Assembly (NCBI GenBank): GCA_963930655.1
Contig: OZ005611.1
Coordinates: 7,323,501-7,387,500 of the forward strand
Length of the DNA: 64,000 nucleotides
Source: Myrica gale
Taxonomy: Eukaryota; Streptophyta; Magnoliopsida; Fagales; Myricaceae
Direction of reading: 5' to 3'
Shown here: positions 39,849-51,808 of the stretch, piece by piece
How the letters are laid out: every line of letters starts with the position of its first letter
Numbering within the stretch: the stretch's first letter is position 1
The notes under the pieces: generated by a model
Seen by the model: the letters and a program-made list of their open reading frames with translations, nothing else
Told to the model about the DNA's origin: nothing
The model's database searches: none
Program-made: the position numbers and the translations under genes

Positions 39849-39969
39849 ACAACTCTTAAAGGTCTGTTGATATGGATTTCATATCCTACCTAAACTGTTC
39901 TACTTCTGACTATAAATCTATGTGTTAAATAGACAAACTCATCTATCTGATCTCCAATTTTAGTTTACA

Positions 39970-41376
39970 ATGGCAGATCTGATACCCTTACTATACAGCA
40001 ACCTCGGAGAATATCTATCGTTTAGCCTCTCATCCTTTTTGAAGCATACTTTCTATAGATGTACCGACCATCTCTACAAGAAGACCAACGAGCCAATTGT
40101 CTATAGCAACTGGCACGAACTTCAGCATGATCTGATTGATATCATCTTTCAGCGACTGAATCAGGTCGATCGCCATCGCTTAAGTTGTGTCTGCAAGTCC
40201 TGGAGATCACATGTCATGCAAACAAAAAATCGAATTGCTCCTCAGTTCCCATGGTTAGTTCTTCCCCACGACCCAAACTGCAAATCGTTCAGTTTCTTTA
40301 GCATGTCTGAAGGCGTGGTTCATAATTTCAAGCTATCAAAGTCAGCAAAGGGATGGCTGTGTGTGGGATCTTCCCAAGGTTGGCTAATTATTATCGGGGG
40401 ATCGGAATGGGACCCAAAAGTTTTTCTGTCCAATCCGTTTTCAGGATCCCAATACCAACTGCCATCCTTCACTACAATCCCATCTTTTTTGGATAGCGAG
40501 TGTAGCTCACAGGATCCAATATACCGCCTTACCTCTTTTATTGATAGGATCGTACTATCTTCCACAGAACCCGCTGAAGGCATTGTAGCGGCGATCTTGG
40601 ATGAGGGTCAGGTACTAGCATTTTGCAAGCCCGGCGATAGGGAATGGAGTGTATTCAGAGAACTAAACGAACAATCACGTGAGTTCCTAGACATCGAATT
40701 CTGCCAGGATATGCTATACGCTATAGCCGAGGAAGCAGAGGAAGGTGATTTTGCAACCTATACGGTGGAATTGACTAACAGGAAACTGATCTTGAACATA
40801 ATTCCTGGTTCGAGCATTCCCATAAATTTCCCTCCTGCGGAGGTTGAAGACGAATTTGATATTCAGATCATAAAGGAGGCGAATCAGACCATACATTTAG
40901 TTGAATCAGACGGTGAGGTCCTAGTAGTCCAGTCCTCAATCGATTATCTCATTACTGGAATAGGGGAGGAGGGTGAGGACGAGGTGCAGGAAGTAGAAGG
41001 AGAAGAGGAGCTAATGGAATTACTGTTGTTTCGTAGTTTCCTTTACAAGAAGAGCACAACCGAATTTGGAGTATTCAAGATTGACTGCTCTAGCGGGAAC
41101 CTCCTCGTAAGCAATGTAAATAGTTTAGGTGACCGAATGTTGTTTGTGTCAACAAGCAGCACATCAATATCACTTTCAGCCGGAGATTTCCAAGGGTTTA
41201 GTGGGAATTGCATTTACTTTTTGGCTGACAATCACTACAATTCTAGTTTCCGGCCATTTGTTTGTCGTGAATCCGGTATTTTCTACCTCGAGAGTAGGAG
41301 GGTTGAAAGGCCTTTCCCTGGTATCCGTCTTCCACAGCAGTTTCGCATGTGTTGGTTTACACCACCACAATTGTAG
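39970..41376 (+). CDS. F-box protein with DUF295 (KIB-type) C-terminal domain, intronless
   Basis: Predicted substrate-recognition subunit of an SCF ubiquitin ligase. The open frame is 468 aa without introns. The F-box occupies residues about 47-85 (WHELQHDLIDIIFQRLNQVD, then RLSCVCKSWRSH). The DUF295/beta-propeller-like part follows: KGWLCVGSSQGWL and VFLSNPFSGSQYQLPS, ending in a segment with FVCRESGIFYLESRR. An unusual acidic stretch (about residues 335-355, GEEGEDEVQEVEGEEE) interrupts the domain. The frame has no defect. It has no counterpart that I recall in the Arabidopsis collinear block, and it starts about 365 bp downstream of a LINE insertion, so it may be a later arrival; DUF295 genes are a large, mobile, fast-changing family in plants. 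The substrate is unknown. Confidence 0.88.
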   Translation: MADLIPLLYSNLGEYLSFSLSSFLKHTFYRCTDHLYKKTNEPIVYSNWHELQHDLIDIIFQRLNQVDRHRLSCVCKSWRSHVMQTKNRIAPQFPWLVLPHDPNCKSFSFFSMSEGVVHNFKLSKSAKGWLCVGSSQGWLIIIGGSEWDPKVFLSNPFSGSQYQLPSFTTIPSFLDSECSSQDPIYRLTSFIDRIVLSSTEPAEGIVAAILDEGQVLAFCKPGDREWSVFRELNEQSREFLDIEFCQDMLYAIAEEAEEGDFATYTVELTNRKLILNIIPGSSIPINFPPAEVEDEFDIQIIKEANQTIHLVESDGEVLVVQSSIDYLITGIGEEGEDEVQEVEGEEELMELLLFRSFLYKKSTTEFGVFKIDCSSGNLLVSNVNSLGDRMLFVSTSSTSISLSAGDFQGFSGNCIYFLADNHYNSSFRPFVCRESGIFYLESRRVERPFPGIRLPQQFRMCWFTPPQL

Positions 41377-42183
41377 TAGGAAATTCTTGCTGTATATGCT
41401 TTTCAAGTATTAATGTTCAGATTTTTTTTCCTTTTTTCCAATTACCTTATTAATGTTGCTCGAATGTGGTTTACACTTAAAAAGAAAATTGCTTGATCCA
41501 TGCATAGTTTTCATGTCATCTATGTAATTGAATTTACAATTTGCAATTTTATATAAAATCATGGTCAACATGTTCGTGCGAGAGAGAATCTGGGATTTTG
41601 GTCTCCTAAGTACTCAGTTCTCGACTTTTGAGTTTTGGCATAACAACAAAAATTGTAGAGCATATTTTCTCTCCAATTCATTCATTCTTTTTTTTTTCAA
41701 ATACCTCATCAAATTAAAATGGCACAAAAGCAAAACAGAGTTTGAATCATAAAGGATAACCATTCCTCATATGGGGGGTTCTATGAATTCTATGTAGTTC
41801 AAACTCCAGTTCTTCTCGCGCTGCCAGTACTATTTTCTATCGTGATATTCTCTAGAAAGATACTCTATTCATTTTTTTAGGCTCTTTTTTCAAAAGCCTC
41901 GATTTGGCACACAACTGAAACGTAGAAGGGCTAAGTGGGCGGCACTGGCTAATAGCTCGGGAATATAGATGTGAAGATATATTATCCCTCCTTGTATTCT
42001 GAACTTGACTGGTTTTAGAAGCCCCCTAATTAGTTGTAACTCTATCCATCCATAGTTGTGGACGTTATACCCAGCTATGGATGTTATTATCTTGGCTTAA
42101 CAAAAAAAAAGGAAAAACATAGAAGTGCCATCCACCTCTTTCTGCCATACTCGTTCCACAATATTCAAAAAATCTGGGTGCTT
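41377..42183. other. F-box 3' flank and intergenic DNA
   Basis: The 3' UTR to about 41530 includes the segment also seen near 26985-27065. The rest is unremarkable until the Pack-MULE duplication site. An A-rich run at about 42101-42118 follows GGCTTAAC and might be a retroposed tail. Confidence 0.4.
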
Positions 42184-43348
42184 ACATTCATTGGGTCTGG
42201 TTTCAGTCCAGACCGTACGGGTCCAGACTGATCCAGACCCACGGTCTGGATTACATCCAGACCCAATCGACGGAAGGGAGGCTGCCACCTCATTTAATGA
42301 GACCTCCCTTCCATTGGCTCGTCTTGGCTCCTCTCACACGCAGATTTTTGGTTCCAGATCTGTAGTGGTCGGACCACTATATTTTAGGTCCGACCACAAC
42401 TGCGACCACTACAACCCGAACCTTCAAAATCCTTCACAATTGAAAAATCTCCTCCGACTTTTCACTGAGCTCTGCACCCACCTCCTTCCCAAATCTCTCA
42501 AATCCCTTAACTTTTTCACCCACAAAATCTCCCCCACTTTGAAAATCCCTCAAATCCCTTAACTTCTTCACCCACAAAATCTCTCCCAGTTCGAAATCCC
42601 TCAAATCCTCCCTCCCATTTCGAAAGTTTTCAGTGACTCTCCACTCTCCACGGTGGCTCTCTCCCCTAACTCACTGTTATATCGCTGGTAATCTCTCTAC
42701 TTTGTCATTTTAAAGTGCAAAGGTAATTTATTTGTTTGAAATATCACTGATGAAATCAGATCGATTATGTTCAGTTCATAGTTTTTCACCTTGAATTTAC
42801 GATACAAAAGCAATATTATCTCTACAGATCGAAATGACCAAAGGTTGAATTTTCTCACCTTTAACAAATCACTAACTTATTCCCAATTTTCTCCAACTTC
42901 GAGTTTAAAGTGCCCCACTTCGAGTTTTTTTGTTATTGTTCTTGCTGATTTTAAACTCTTTATTTTCCTTCTTTACATTTTTAGGACGTGAGAGAATTTT
43001 TATGTTGAGAAATTTAGTGGTCGTGTTATTGTTGAATCATACATGCATTTTCTATTGTTGAATCATTAGTCCTGTCCTGATGCTATGGTATGTCATTCTA
43101 CCAGATGCAAATGCTTTTGTCTGTTCAGTTAGGCGTCCATAGTTTGTCAACTTGGCTACAGAATTAAACAAATGATGCACTTGTATACACGTTTATATTT
43201 CTCTTCATAGTGCAAAACGGAAGTTCATTATTTGGAAGCTAAAAAAAATTCATTATTTGAAATGTGACATAGTTATTGGTTTCCTTGCATAGTTTCTTGC
43301 GGTTTGCATCTTTTGCACTCACTCTTGTCCCTTGTAATGTCTTTTTAG

Positions 43349-43509
43349 GTGCAGCGGAAATTGCTAAACTTGGTCTTTCGGGAAATTATTCTATCCCGAA
43401 GGATAATCCTTATTACTCAGATACAGAGTTTCAGCCGAAAATATGGGCTTATGGATTTATAAATCCTTGGCGCTTTAGTTTTGATTCAGAAAGGTCTTCC
43501 TACTTCATG
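43349..43509 (+). pseudogene. Captured exon of a HHIP-like (glucose/sorbosone dehydrogenase family) gene
   Basis: After a TTTTTAG acceptor the frame reads AAEIAKLGLSGNYSIPKDNP, then QPKIWAYGFINPWRFSFDSE and RSSYFM, after which it leaves the family. This is one internal exon of plant HIPL proteins (secreted or GPI-anchored relatives of hedgehog-interacting protein). Compared with the family consensus as I recall it (IWALGLRNPWRCSFDSE), several conserved positions are changed, including the Arg before NPW and the Cys after WR. The fragment probably makes no working enzyme domain. It sits in the middle of the Pack-MULE, flanked by sequence that may derive from its introns. Confidence 0.85.
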
Positions 43510-44519
43510 TTACACATTTCTGATTTGTACTTCTTCTCATGTAATTGTGTGCGATGACATAGTTAAAATAATTTGTTAGGACTGTACAGTGCTTGAAATG
43601 AAGACGATTTTTCTATGTCAGAAAATAAGTTTCAAATTACCCTGTATATGTACAACCATTGTAATCATTTATTCAATGAGATGAGAATTATCTTCCATCA
43701 TTTCCTTTGTCAATCAGCAAAGACTATGAAACACAATCTTTCCTTCTGCCATTAAAATGAGGCCATCAAAGAGATCAAATGTTTGACAAGACAGCGAGTC
43801 AAGCACAAGCCTAGGCTCGCTCAATAATGGGGCAAATACTTTCATATATTATAGAACTCAAAGATTGCCTTCAGCCAATATGCATTATCTAAAACCAAAA
43901 TTTTACAAGCAACAAGGATCCAAATAAAGCTGTCAAAGATTACATTAGAGGACATCCACTCATCCAAAATATATTCACTCATCAATATTATCCAAAAACT
44001 GAAGGTGCTCCTTAGCATGCTGCTGGTGCTCCAGGTCGTTGTGTTCCTCGAGTTCAACTAGATAGGAGAAATTCATCCCACCAAAGCAGACATTATGTGC
44101 TTGTGTTGCTCTAGTGACAAAATATGCATGCTGCAACATCTCATATTTTGTTCTGCGAAAACATGATTGACTGTCAAAAATCAATTTAATTAAGACATCT
44201 TAAAAAATTAAACTAATAAAAATAAAAAGGTAGCCTTCCATCTGCCAACAGTCTTCAACCTTTCCCCTACTTTATTATTTTGATATGAGAGCAACACGAG
44301 CCATAACTTGATGACAAAAATTAGGACAAAAAAAGAAACAGAGCATTCACCACAAGTTATAGGAAAAAATCAACAATTTCCATTTTTGAAAAAAACACTA
44401 TTTCTTATAAAAATCACCAACACAAGAAATGACAACAACACATACTACTACTTTCCATTTTTGAAGGAGGACCCGCATAAATTTTATTCAAATATCATCA
44501 CCAATATAGTCATAGATAC

Positions 44520-44690
44520 ATATTGTTTAGACCATTAACGTCAAACCACTAGCTTCAACCACAAATTTATTAACAATAAATCATGAGCGTCAGACCACTA
44601 CTTTCAGACCACAAATTCATTTACAATAAACCACTAGCGTTAGACCACTACCTTCACACCACAAATTCATTCACAATCAACCATCGTGAG
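44520..44690. repeat. Tandem repeats inside the Pack-MULE
   Basis: About three imperfect units of 50-60 bases, each with GACCACTA, CTTCA, CCACAAATTCATT and ACAATAAACCA-type words, immediately inside the right half of the element. The GACCACT word also occurs in the TIR. Confidence 0.75.
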
Positions 44691-45499
44691 ACCACTTGAG
44701 TCAGACCATATTCTCTTCAAACAATATACAGACAAAAAGCGTCAAAATTTCTCCCTCTCTCTCTTTATTGTCAATATTGCAGCAAATACATGAATACAAA
44801 TAGTGAGCTATAGACAAGAAACATCAATGATTTTATATCTTTAAGCGAATATATACAAATTAAACAACTCAAAAGAGACAAAAAAATCAAGCTAAAAGAG
44901 ATACTTTTGAACTAACCACTGGAAAAGGAGAGAACCACTATAAACAGAGACAATAAGAACCTTCAAAGCCTTTTTGGTTTTCTCTAAGTCTAGGGATTCG
45001 GAGATTGAAGATTTTGAAATGAGATTTGAGACGGGAGATTCGGGAATAAAAGGGTTAAAACGCGTGTTCGGGGCGTAGTGGTTGAATATAAAATATAGTG
45101 GTCTGACCACTACAGATCTGGAGCAAAAAACACGCGTGTTAGAATAGTCGGGGAGTAGTGGTCGCAGTTGTGGTCGGATCTAAAATATAGTGGTCGGACC
45201 ACTACAGATCTGGAACCAAAAATTCGCGTGTGAGACGAGCCAAGCCGAGCCAACATAAGGGAAGGCTCATTAAATGAGGTGGCAGCCCTCCCTTCCGTCG
45301 ATTGGGTCTGGATGTAATCCAGACCGTGGGTCTAGATCAGTCTGGACCCGTACGGTCTGGACTAAATCCAGACCCACATTCATAGGCCCTGTAATCTCTC
45401 ATATTCGCATTTGCACCTTTGGTTGCAATTAGAGTAATAATCTTGAACCCTGTCTAACGAAGACTTTGCGCCAATTGCTGTTGACATAAGGTTAAACCT

Positions 45500-46264
45500 T
45501 TAAACGTGCGTTTTGATCTCATTCGCCTGGAGAGCCATCGTCGAGGGAGCGAGAAAAGCTTCGTGTCAAAACGGGGGAGGCTCTAGCAATCAGCTCAGTA
45601 CTCCAGTTGGATTCCTTGTTGACCTCTGATGACGAACACTTGAGGAAGACATCTCCATGCACTGGCATCAGAGAATATGAATGGAGTTCACTTAACTAGA
45701 GCCCTGCAAATTAATCAAAGCACATTGGATGAGCTGCTCGAGAAAGATGTAGTTAATGGGCATAGCCACTCAGCTCATCATCGCCCATTTCAGCAAAGAT
45801 GGATAGCTAGCTTTCTCAATGCTTTGTCGGGTTTAACGCCGAAGGTCATGGTAATAACAGAACAAGATTCTAACCACAACGGATCAACTCTAATGGAGAG
45901 GCTATTGGAAGCTCTTCACTCGAATGCAGCATTGTTTGATTGTTTGGAGTCCACAGTGCCAAGAACATCATTGGAAAGACGGAAGTTGTAGAAGATGCTG
46001 TTTGGGGAGGAAATTAAGAACATCGTAGCATGTGAAGGAGATGAGAGGAAAGAAAGGCACGAAAAGTTTGAGAAGTGGATCCAAAGGCTTGATTTGGCTT
46101 GGTTCGGGAATGTGTCTTCCAGCTATTACGATATGTTGCAAGCAAGAAGATTGTTGCAGGGTTTTGGTTGTGAAGGCTATAAGATTAAGGAACAGAATGG
46201 TTGTGCGGTAATATGCTGGTTTGGAGGTGTAAAAATGAGATCTGAGATCGTTCCTTTCGTGTAA
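45500..46264 (+). pseudogene. SCARECROW-like 3 (GRAS) gene fragment, disrupted
   Basis: Homologous to the C-terminal half of SCL3-type GRAS proteins. A first frame gives EKLRVKTGEALAISSVLQLD and LLTSDDEHLRKTSP (about 45550-45650). After a frameshift, a second frame from 45677 gives NGVHLTRALQINQSTLDELL, then LTPKVMVITEQDSNHNGSTL and RLLEALHSNAALFDCLES. An in-frame TAG at 45989-45991 interrupts it where relatives have Glu, and the same frame continues with KMLFGEEIKNIVACEGDERK and GFGCEGYKIKEQNGCAVICW. The normal SAW end is lost after ICW, and the N-terminal LHRI/VHIID part is missing. It contains no introns, and SCL3 genes are usually intronless, so retroposition or simple duplication are both possible. 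It starts about 120 bp beyond the Pack-MULE. Confidence 0.88.
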
Positions 46265-46635
46265 GAGCTCGAGCATCCCCAAACCTGCAACACTAAGCCT
46301 CAAATTGAGAGCAAAACCAGACCATGGCTTCTTCAGGCGGATGAGATCAAAAAGCACTTTTTAAGTTTTTGACATGGCGTGCTAGTCAGCTAGGTGGCGT
46401 GGCATCGATTGGGAGAGAGAGAAAAATGGCAGGGCACGTGGCAGCGAGCTATGGGTGATTAGGTGGACTCCGTTTGCCACTTCGAAAAAAATCCATTTAC
46501 GTTGTTGGGGCACAGGGATATTTTTTTTTTCTAAGCAAACTTTAAATATCATTTCACTAGAAAAAATACATAAGTGCGGTATACAAACAATCCACTAAAG
46601 CCGGTTACAATAAACAGGGATTGCAAACCCATAAC

Positions 46636-46968
46636 TAGGGTTGTCCAACCTCCGGACCGATTATATGACCGGACCGGACACCGGTTTCTCCGGTTCGGTC
46701 TGGGCCAGTTTGGGCCATGCCATTTTGGGCCGATTTTAGGTTGAGTCATGCCATTTTGGGTCGGTTTTGGAGTTGGGTTTTGCCATTTTGGGCCGGTTTG
46801 GGCTGATTTGGAGAGGTATACTCCGGTCTGGTCCCGGGTTTCCATGAGGGTAACCCGGAACCGGACCAGAATACACCGGTTTCCCGGTCCAGTTCAACCC
46901 GGTTTCAAAAAAGTCAACCGATTTTGGTCAAAACCGGTCCGGTCCGGCCGGTTTTTTAGACAGCCCTA
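46636..46968. mobile_element. hAT-type miniature element, 333 bp
   Basis: Terminal repeats TAGGGTTGTCC at the left and AGACAGCCCTA at the right, with a perfect 8-bp duplication CCCATAAC at 46628-46635 and 46969-46976. The interior is made of CCGGACCGG and GGGCCGGTTT-type repeats and is non-coding. Related to 54331-54606. Confidence 0.88.
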
Positions 46969-46976
46969 CCCATAAC

Positions 46977-47731
46977 AGTAATAACAAGAGTTTGAAGGGC
47001 CATACATCGAAGGGTTTCAAGGACCTGTATCCAAACGGCCATAAAAATCATATAATGACAGGCTAAAATACCCATAAATTTAATACGGTCCAAAGTGAAC
47101 CATTACAATTTTTTTTTCGAATAGGGATATATTAAAAAAAAGTTATTTTAACTTTAGAGACCCCTCGTGCCAAAGTGAACCTTTACGATATATTTGGAAA
47201 AACTTTAAACGACATGTAACTGTGGAGCAATTAAGCCTAAAAGAAACTTACGAATAAACACTTGTCAATAAAAACCAATCGCAATCACTACAATCTGGTC
47301 CCGATATTTATGCTAGTGGTCATTGTGAAGCTTGGTAAATTTCAGAGGTGACCAAAGATCTGGTGGTCACCACAGTTCAAAAGCCTAATATTTTTCAGAT
47401 GGGAGGCCTAAAAGATACATAACTAGCTAATATTTATTTGTATAGATTAGGTGGCTGGTTTAAATGACTAGCAATTATTTTTAGTTTATTAAGTGTATGC
47501 AAGAGTACAAATTAAACAGATTAGGTCTATTGATATTAGCAGTTAATCTTTTATCATACCATAATCAATACAAACCACCTCAGCATCGGGTGCCAACAAC
47601 TTGTTTGCCTCAACTGGATTAGTACAGAATACACTAGGGCTGTTCACTGTTGCAACAAGTAGAGAAGTATTTGGAGAGTACAACTAAACCTGATATTTTT
47701 TTGTTTTCCCTCTGTCTGAATACAACTAAAG
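46977..47731. other. Intergenic DNA downstream of the kinase gene
   Basis: AT-rich. A solitary TAGGGCTGTTCA at 47635-47646 resembles a hAT terminus but no partner end was found. The kinase 3' UTR probably covers the last few hundred bases. Confidence 0.4.
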
Positions 47732-50619
47732 CTAATCAAAGCTGGATGATCTGCTGCATCTTCCTTTTGAGGATTCTTCTGATGAAAGACCCACACTACT
47801 CTGTGATGTGGTATCGCCGTCAACATCAAGCAATGCAAGACTCAAATGTAACTCTGCACTAGATTTTGGATAAACCTCGTCATCATTATTGTCCTGGTTT
47901 TCAGGATCCTTTCTTTCACCATTGTGAGAGTCAACCAATTGTTCGACACAGTTATCCCCTTTTAGAAGCTTCAGTATCTGGAAAAGTAAGGCAATTAGGA
48001 ACCCAAGATTCCATACGTATATTCAGAGTTAAGTGACTTCTACCTAAGAGTATGACATCTTCAATACCGCAATTTCAAAGTTATTACCTCCATCATTTGG
48101 GGCCGAAGCCTAGCTGACCGTGTGATGCAGAGGGTTGCTGCAAGAACCATTCTTCTCAGCTGAACCTCATCATATTTTCCATCCAAATTTGGATCCAATA
48201 TGCCTCTGACATCTCCACTCTCTATTACGGGCTTTGCCTGCAATCATTGTATGAATTGTTACTCATCCACGTAAGCTGTACAAGCTGAACTTCTATTTTT
48301 CGAAGAGGCTCTTACCCACATGACCAAGCTCAGGTCTTGTCCTTTGGGAGCCTCAGAACCAATTGATTTTCTCCCTGATAACAATTCAAGAAGAACTACT
48401 CCAAAAGCATACACATCAATCTTGTCACTTACTTTCCCATACATGAAATATTCAGGAGCAAGGTAACCAAATGTTCCTACTACATCATCTTCAGTCACAA
48501 ACGATGAATTTTTCGGTCCCCACATTGCAAGTCCAAAATCAGATAACTGTGAAACAGCAACAAGAATCCGTCAACGCAATGATCCATGACAGTTATTGCT
48601 TTTGATTATATATGGTTCTGAGGCAGTACCTGTGGTTCAAACTTCTCAGAGAGAAGAATGTTTGAAGACTTGACGTCTCTGTGAATAACGGGTCGAGAAC
48701 ATTCATTATGCAGGTGATTTAGAGCTTCAGCAATCCCAACAGCTATATTAAATCTAACTTCCCATGATAAAACACATTTATCTTTTCTTCCACCTACATT
48801 GCATATTAACACATATCAATGTGGTGTCGGACAATTTTTAACAACTGGAAGAAAAGGATAAATCCCATTTATTTACCATGTAGATTTTCCTCTAAGCTTC
48901 CTTCGGACAATAACTCATAAACCGAGATTAGAGCATTATCTTCGGTGCAGATGCCAAGCAGGGGAGTGATATTTTTGTGCTTCAGTGAGGAAATGATATC
49001 AACTTCAAGGGAGAAATCCTCGGATGCTTCTTTGGTTGACTTCAGAATCTTTACTGCCACTGGCTTGCCATCTGGAAGATTTCCTTTATATACACGATTA
49101 AAACTTCCTTTCCCAATTATATTTGCTGTCAAAAAAGCAGGAAAGTTTAGGTAGAGCATATGTCTGAAGAGGAAAAGAGATTTCACGAGTACTTCAGGAT
49201 GAAAAGGTACTCACCTGAGGAGAACTGGGAAGTTGAAGTCTTCAGAACCTCGTGACTGAACATTTTGCACCCTGATGAGTGTGTTTTGAAGAGACTCTCC
49301 AGGCCTTTTTGGATCTCACTCGACGCGGATACTCCATTTTTAGTGTTCTCATCCGAAATGTCACTGAGACCTCTTTCTAATAGGTTTTCGTTAACTGCTG
49401 AATGTTGAGGAGTTAGCTGTGAGGAACGATCTGGCAAGCTCATTACCCATTGCACCACAGACAGTTTCCTTGGATGTGGGGATTGTGGAATTGATGAACT
49501 GGTTCGACGGAGTAAAGGCCAACCAAGCTTCTGCTCCACAGGGACTCCAGCATCTAGAGAAGTTTGTCTCAAAGGAAGTTCGTTTTGTTTGCGGACAAGG
49601 TTGCCAATCTCATCCTTGAAGTCTTCACCAATAGGTCTTAAACCATCAGTGGAGTTTGGAACCACGTCAGAGAGAGATTTCTCAGACTCTGCCTCGGAGT
49701 CACCAAATTCAGATCGGCATTCTCTGAGACTGGGAACTTCTGTTAGAGGAAAACTTGGCTTTAGATCTCTTTTAAGAACTGACATAATCACAAGCCGATT
49801 CCCCACATGATATCTGAATAATCCGCAAGATGGGCCTTAAAACTCGACAAAAATACCAAACCTGGTAGTTGATTATTGGCGAACCTTCTGAAGACTATTT
49901 TCCCATTATGGATAGCCAAAACATCGGTCGTTGAAGGCAGTCTCGTGGCGCAATATTTCGCTATGGAAGTCCGACTCCTGCAAACGCTATCTGTTTAGAG
50001 TAATCAGAGAAGTCTAATAAAAACTACAATCAATGCATAGTAGAGGCTCTAGCATTCCTCCTACCTAAGAGGGCTTTGCTTGCATATCCCCACAACTACA
50101 GCCGCAGCAGCGTGGCTCTTTGCCTCTCTGACCAGAGCCTTTCGGACTGATCTTCCTGCGAAGACCTGACCAGTGAGATCAACCTGAAACCGAGTATGCC
50201 AAATCATAATCAACTATTAATATCCCAATGAATGAAAAAAAAATTGAAACTTGAAGCATTAATCACTAACCTTCTTTTCCTTACACAGGCCTTCATAAAC
50301 TTCTAAATAACCATCCAACAAGTTCTTGTATTCCGAAAGCTGATCTATATTGATATAACAGGTCACACCAAAAGAAACAAACAAGGATGTGAATCAATAA
50401 AAGCCCATGAAAATTACTTTCATTTTGCTATAAAGTTTCGAATTTCGCAAACGAGGCCTTACGGGAATCTCGAACAACATGGATCGCAACCACGCAAACT
50501 CCAGGCTCAGCTACTTTCAGAAGAGCCCAGGTTAGAAGCTCTCTGCTATGGCAGTCCATTCGAATATCAACGAGTACTTTTTTCTTCCCAGCAGCCTGAA
50601 CTTCCTCCTCAGCTGTCAT
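47732..50619 (-). CDS. Universal-stress-protein-domain receptor-like cytoplasmic kinase
   Basis: Soluble Ser/Thr kinase of the RLCK VI type with an N-terminal USP (adenine nucleotide alpha hydrolase-like) domain. Ten exons: 50619-50463, 50344-50271, 50183-50065, 49986-49862, 49778-49215, 49125-48877, 48793-48630, 48546-48316, 48237-48088 and 47977-47732, totalling 2079 nt or 692 aa. The USP part covers about residues 12-150 ([20 protein letters not shown] onward). A long Ser-rich linker (about 159-346) follows. Kinase landmarks are [11 protein letters not shown] from G351, catalytic Lys372 in [15 protein letters not shown] with Asp469, SDFG with Asp487, and APEY; all are present. Exon 4 must start at 49986 because the nearer AG brings an immediate stop, and exon 5 at 49778 because only that phase joins the USP and linker parts. 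From memory it corresponds to At4g35030/At2g16750. Confidence 0.94.
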
Positions 50620-51799
50620 TGTATTTTCTCTTCCCCTATTCAACCTCGTTGACAACCTCAAAACATGTGCGAATTATGTTCCTTCTTGAACTGTTCTCGT
50701 CACTAACGTTGCCACTTCTTGAATGAATCGGCTCAGGCCCTGCAATAAAAGGCTGCCAATTTCACTCAAGCTTGTCTAACACATTGAATATTGCCCTGTT
50801 AGGCTCACGTATATTAATAGCCCCCCTCAACAGATTGCCAATAAATAAACCAAATCTAAGTTGCTATAAAATTCCCAATAAATGTCACTACAGGAACAAC
50901 CCACCAGATCTTGCATTAAAGATCAAACATTTATCCCCCCAAAAAAGAAGTTATTAGTAGGAGATAAACAAGTTCTGACAATTAAAAGGTACCTAAAAGT
51001 TGCATGTCTTGTGACCACACGTTGCTGGAACCAAACATGTTTTCAATAAGAAAATAGCGCCCAAACAGCGTCAGCCTAGCTACCTACTGCAACTAATTTC
51101 CAGACCCGGAAATTATATTCAAATAAACGAGGACTCTGAGTTCTCTGAAAAATATATCTTAAGCAGCTGGGCTTGCTTCGAAACACTTCGCAAAAGAAAA
51201 AAAAAATCAGAGAATCCTAGAGGTGTGGAGTTACGGACAAGAAAGTGTCGGCAAGTGAGTGAATCTGCACGAATAGTGGGCAACATTTTGGCAATGAACA
51301 TAGGAGTAAAAACAGGAGCAATTTCTTCTTTCGGCCCGTTAAAAAACCGGCAGTTTTCGCGGGAAACCCAGGAAATCCGGTCAGAACCGATGAAAGTGGG
51401 GGTTAGACCTGTGGACCGGCTGTTTCGGTTTCACAAACCCGAGGCCGTGCCACATGCCGTAGCGTTATCTCTAAGGAGAGGGTTCTGACCAGGAAGGCTG
51501 TAACTTACCATACTCGTTGACTGAAGAAGTCAATTTTACATGACATTTGGAATCAAAATAAGTTAATAACATAATTTTAGGTGGTTAAAATTTAGAATAT
51601 AAGAATTAGTGAAAAAAAAAATTATGATAATTAATAAAAAAAAGAGGTGAAAGATATTTTTGTAATAACGAGTTAAACTTCAAGACGAGACTGCCCCCTC
51701 ACTTCGGTCATTTGTTCCAACACGCGGTTTTATTTCGCTTTTGGTCGTTTAGATTACTTGACCTTTGGAATAGATGGGTCTCGCGCGGAAGATTTTGCC
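50620..51799. other. Kinase upstream region
   Basis: Presumed promoter and leader of the minus-strand kinase. Open frames near 51120-51490 show no family likeness. Composition turns AT-rich after 51520. Confidence 0.4.
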
Positions 51800-51808
51800 T
51801 AATTATTA

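Larger units (their letters stand above)
42193..45375. mobile_element. Pack-MULE (Mutator-like element carrying a host gene fragment), 3183 bp
   Basis: Long terminal inverted repeats of about 220 bp: left 42193-42412 and right about 45153-45375, both beginning GGGTCTGG and sharing GTCCAGACC, CGTACGG, ATTACATCCAGACCC, TCATTTAATGAG and GTGGTCGGACCACTA-type blocks in reversed order. The target duplication is 9 bp, ACATTCATT at 42184-42192 and ACATTCATA at 45376-45384 (8 of 9). The right TIR has an extra partial copy of its inner part at about 45077-45140. There is no transposase; the interior carries a fragment of a HHIP-like gene and tandem repeats (CTCAAATCCCTTAACTT near 42500-42600; 50-60 bp units near 44520-44690). 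These traits define a Pack-MULE. Confidence 0.9.

Noticed and set aside
42101..42118. A-run that could be a poly-A tail of a retroposed F-box transcript
   Set aside because: It lies over 700 bp past the stop codon and no flanking direct repeat was found.
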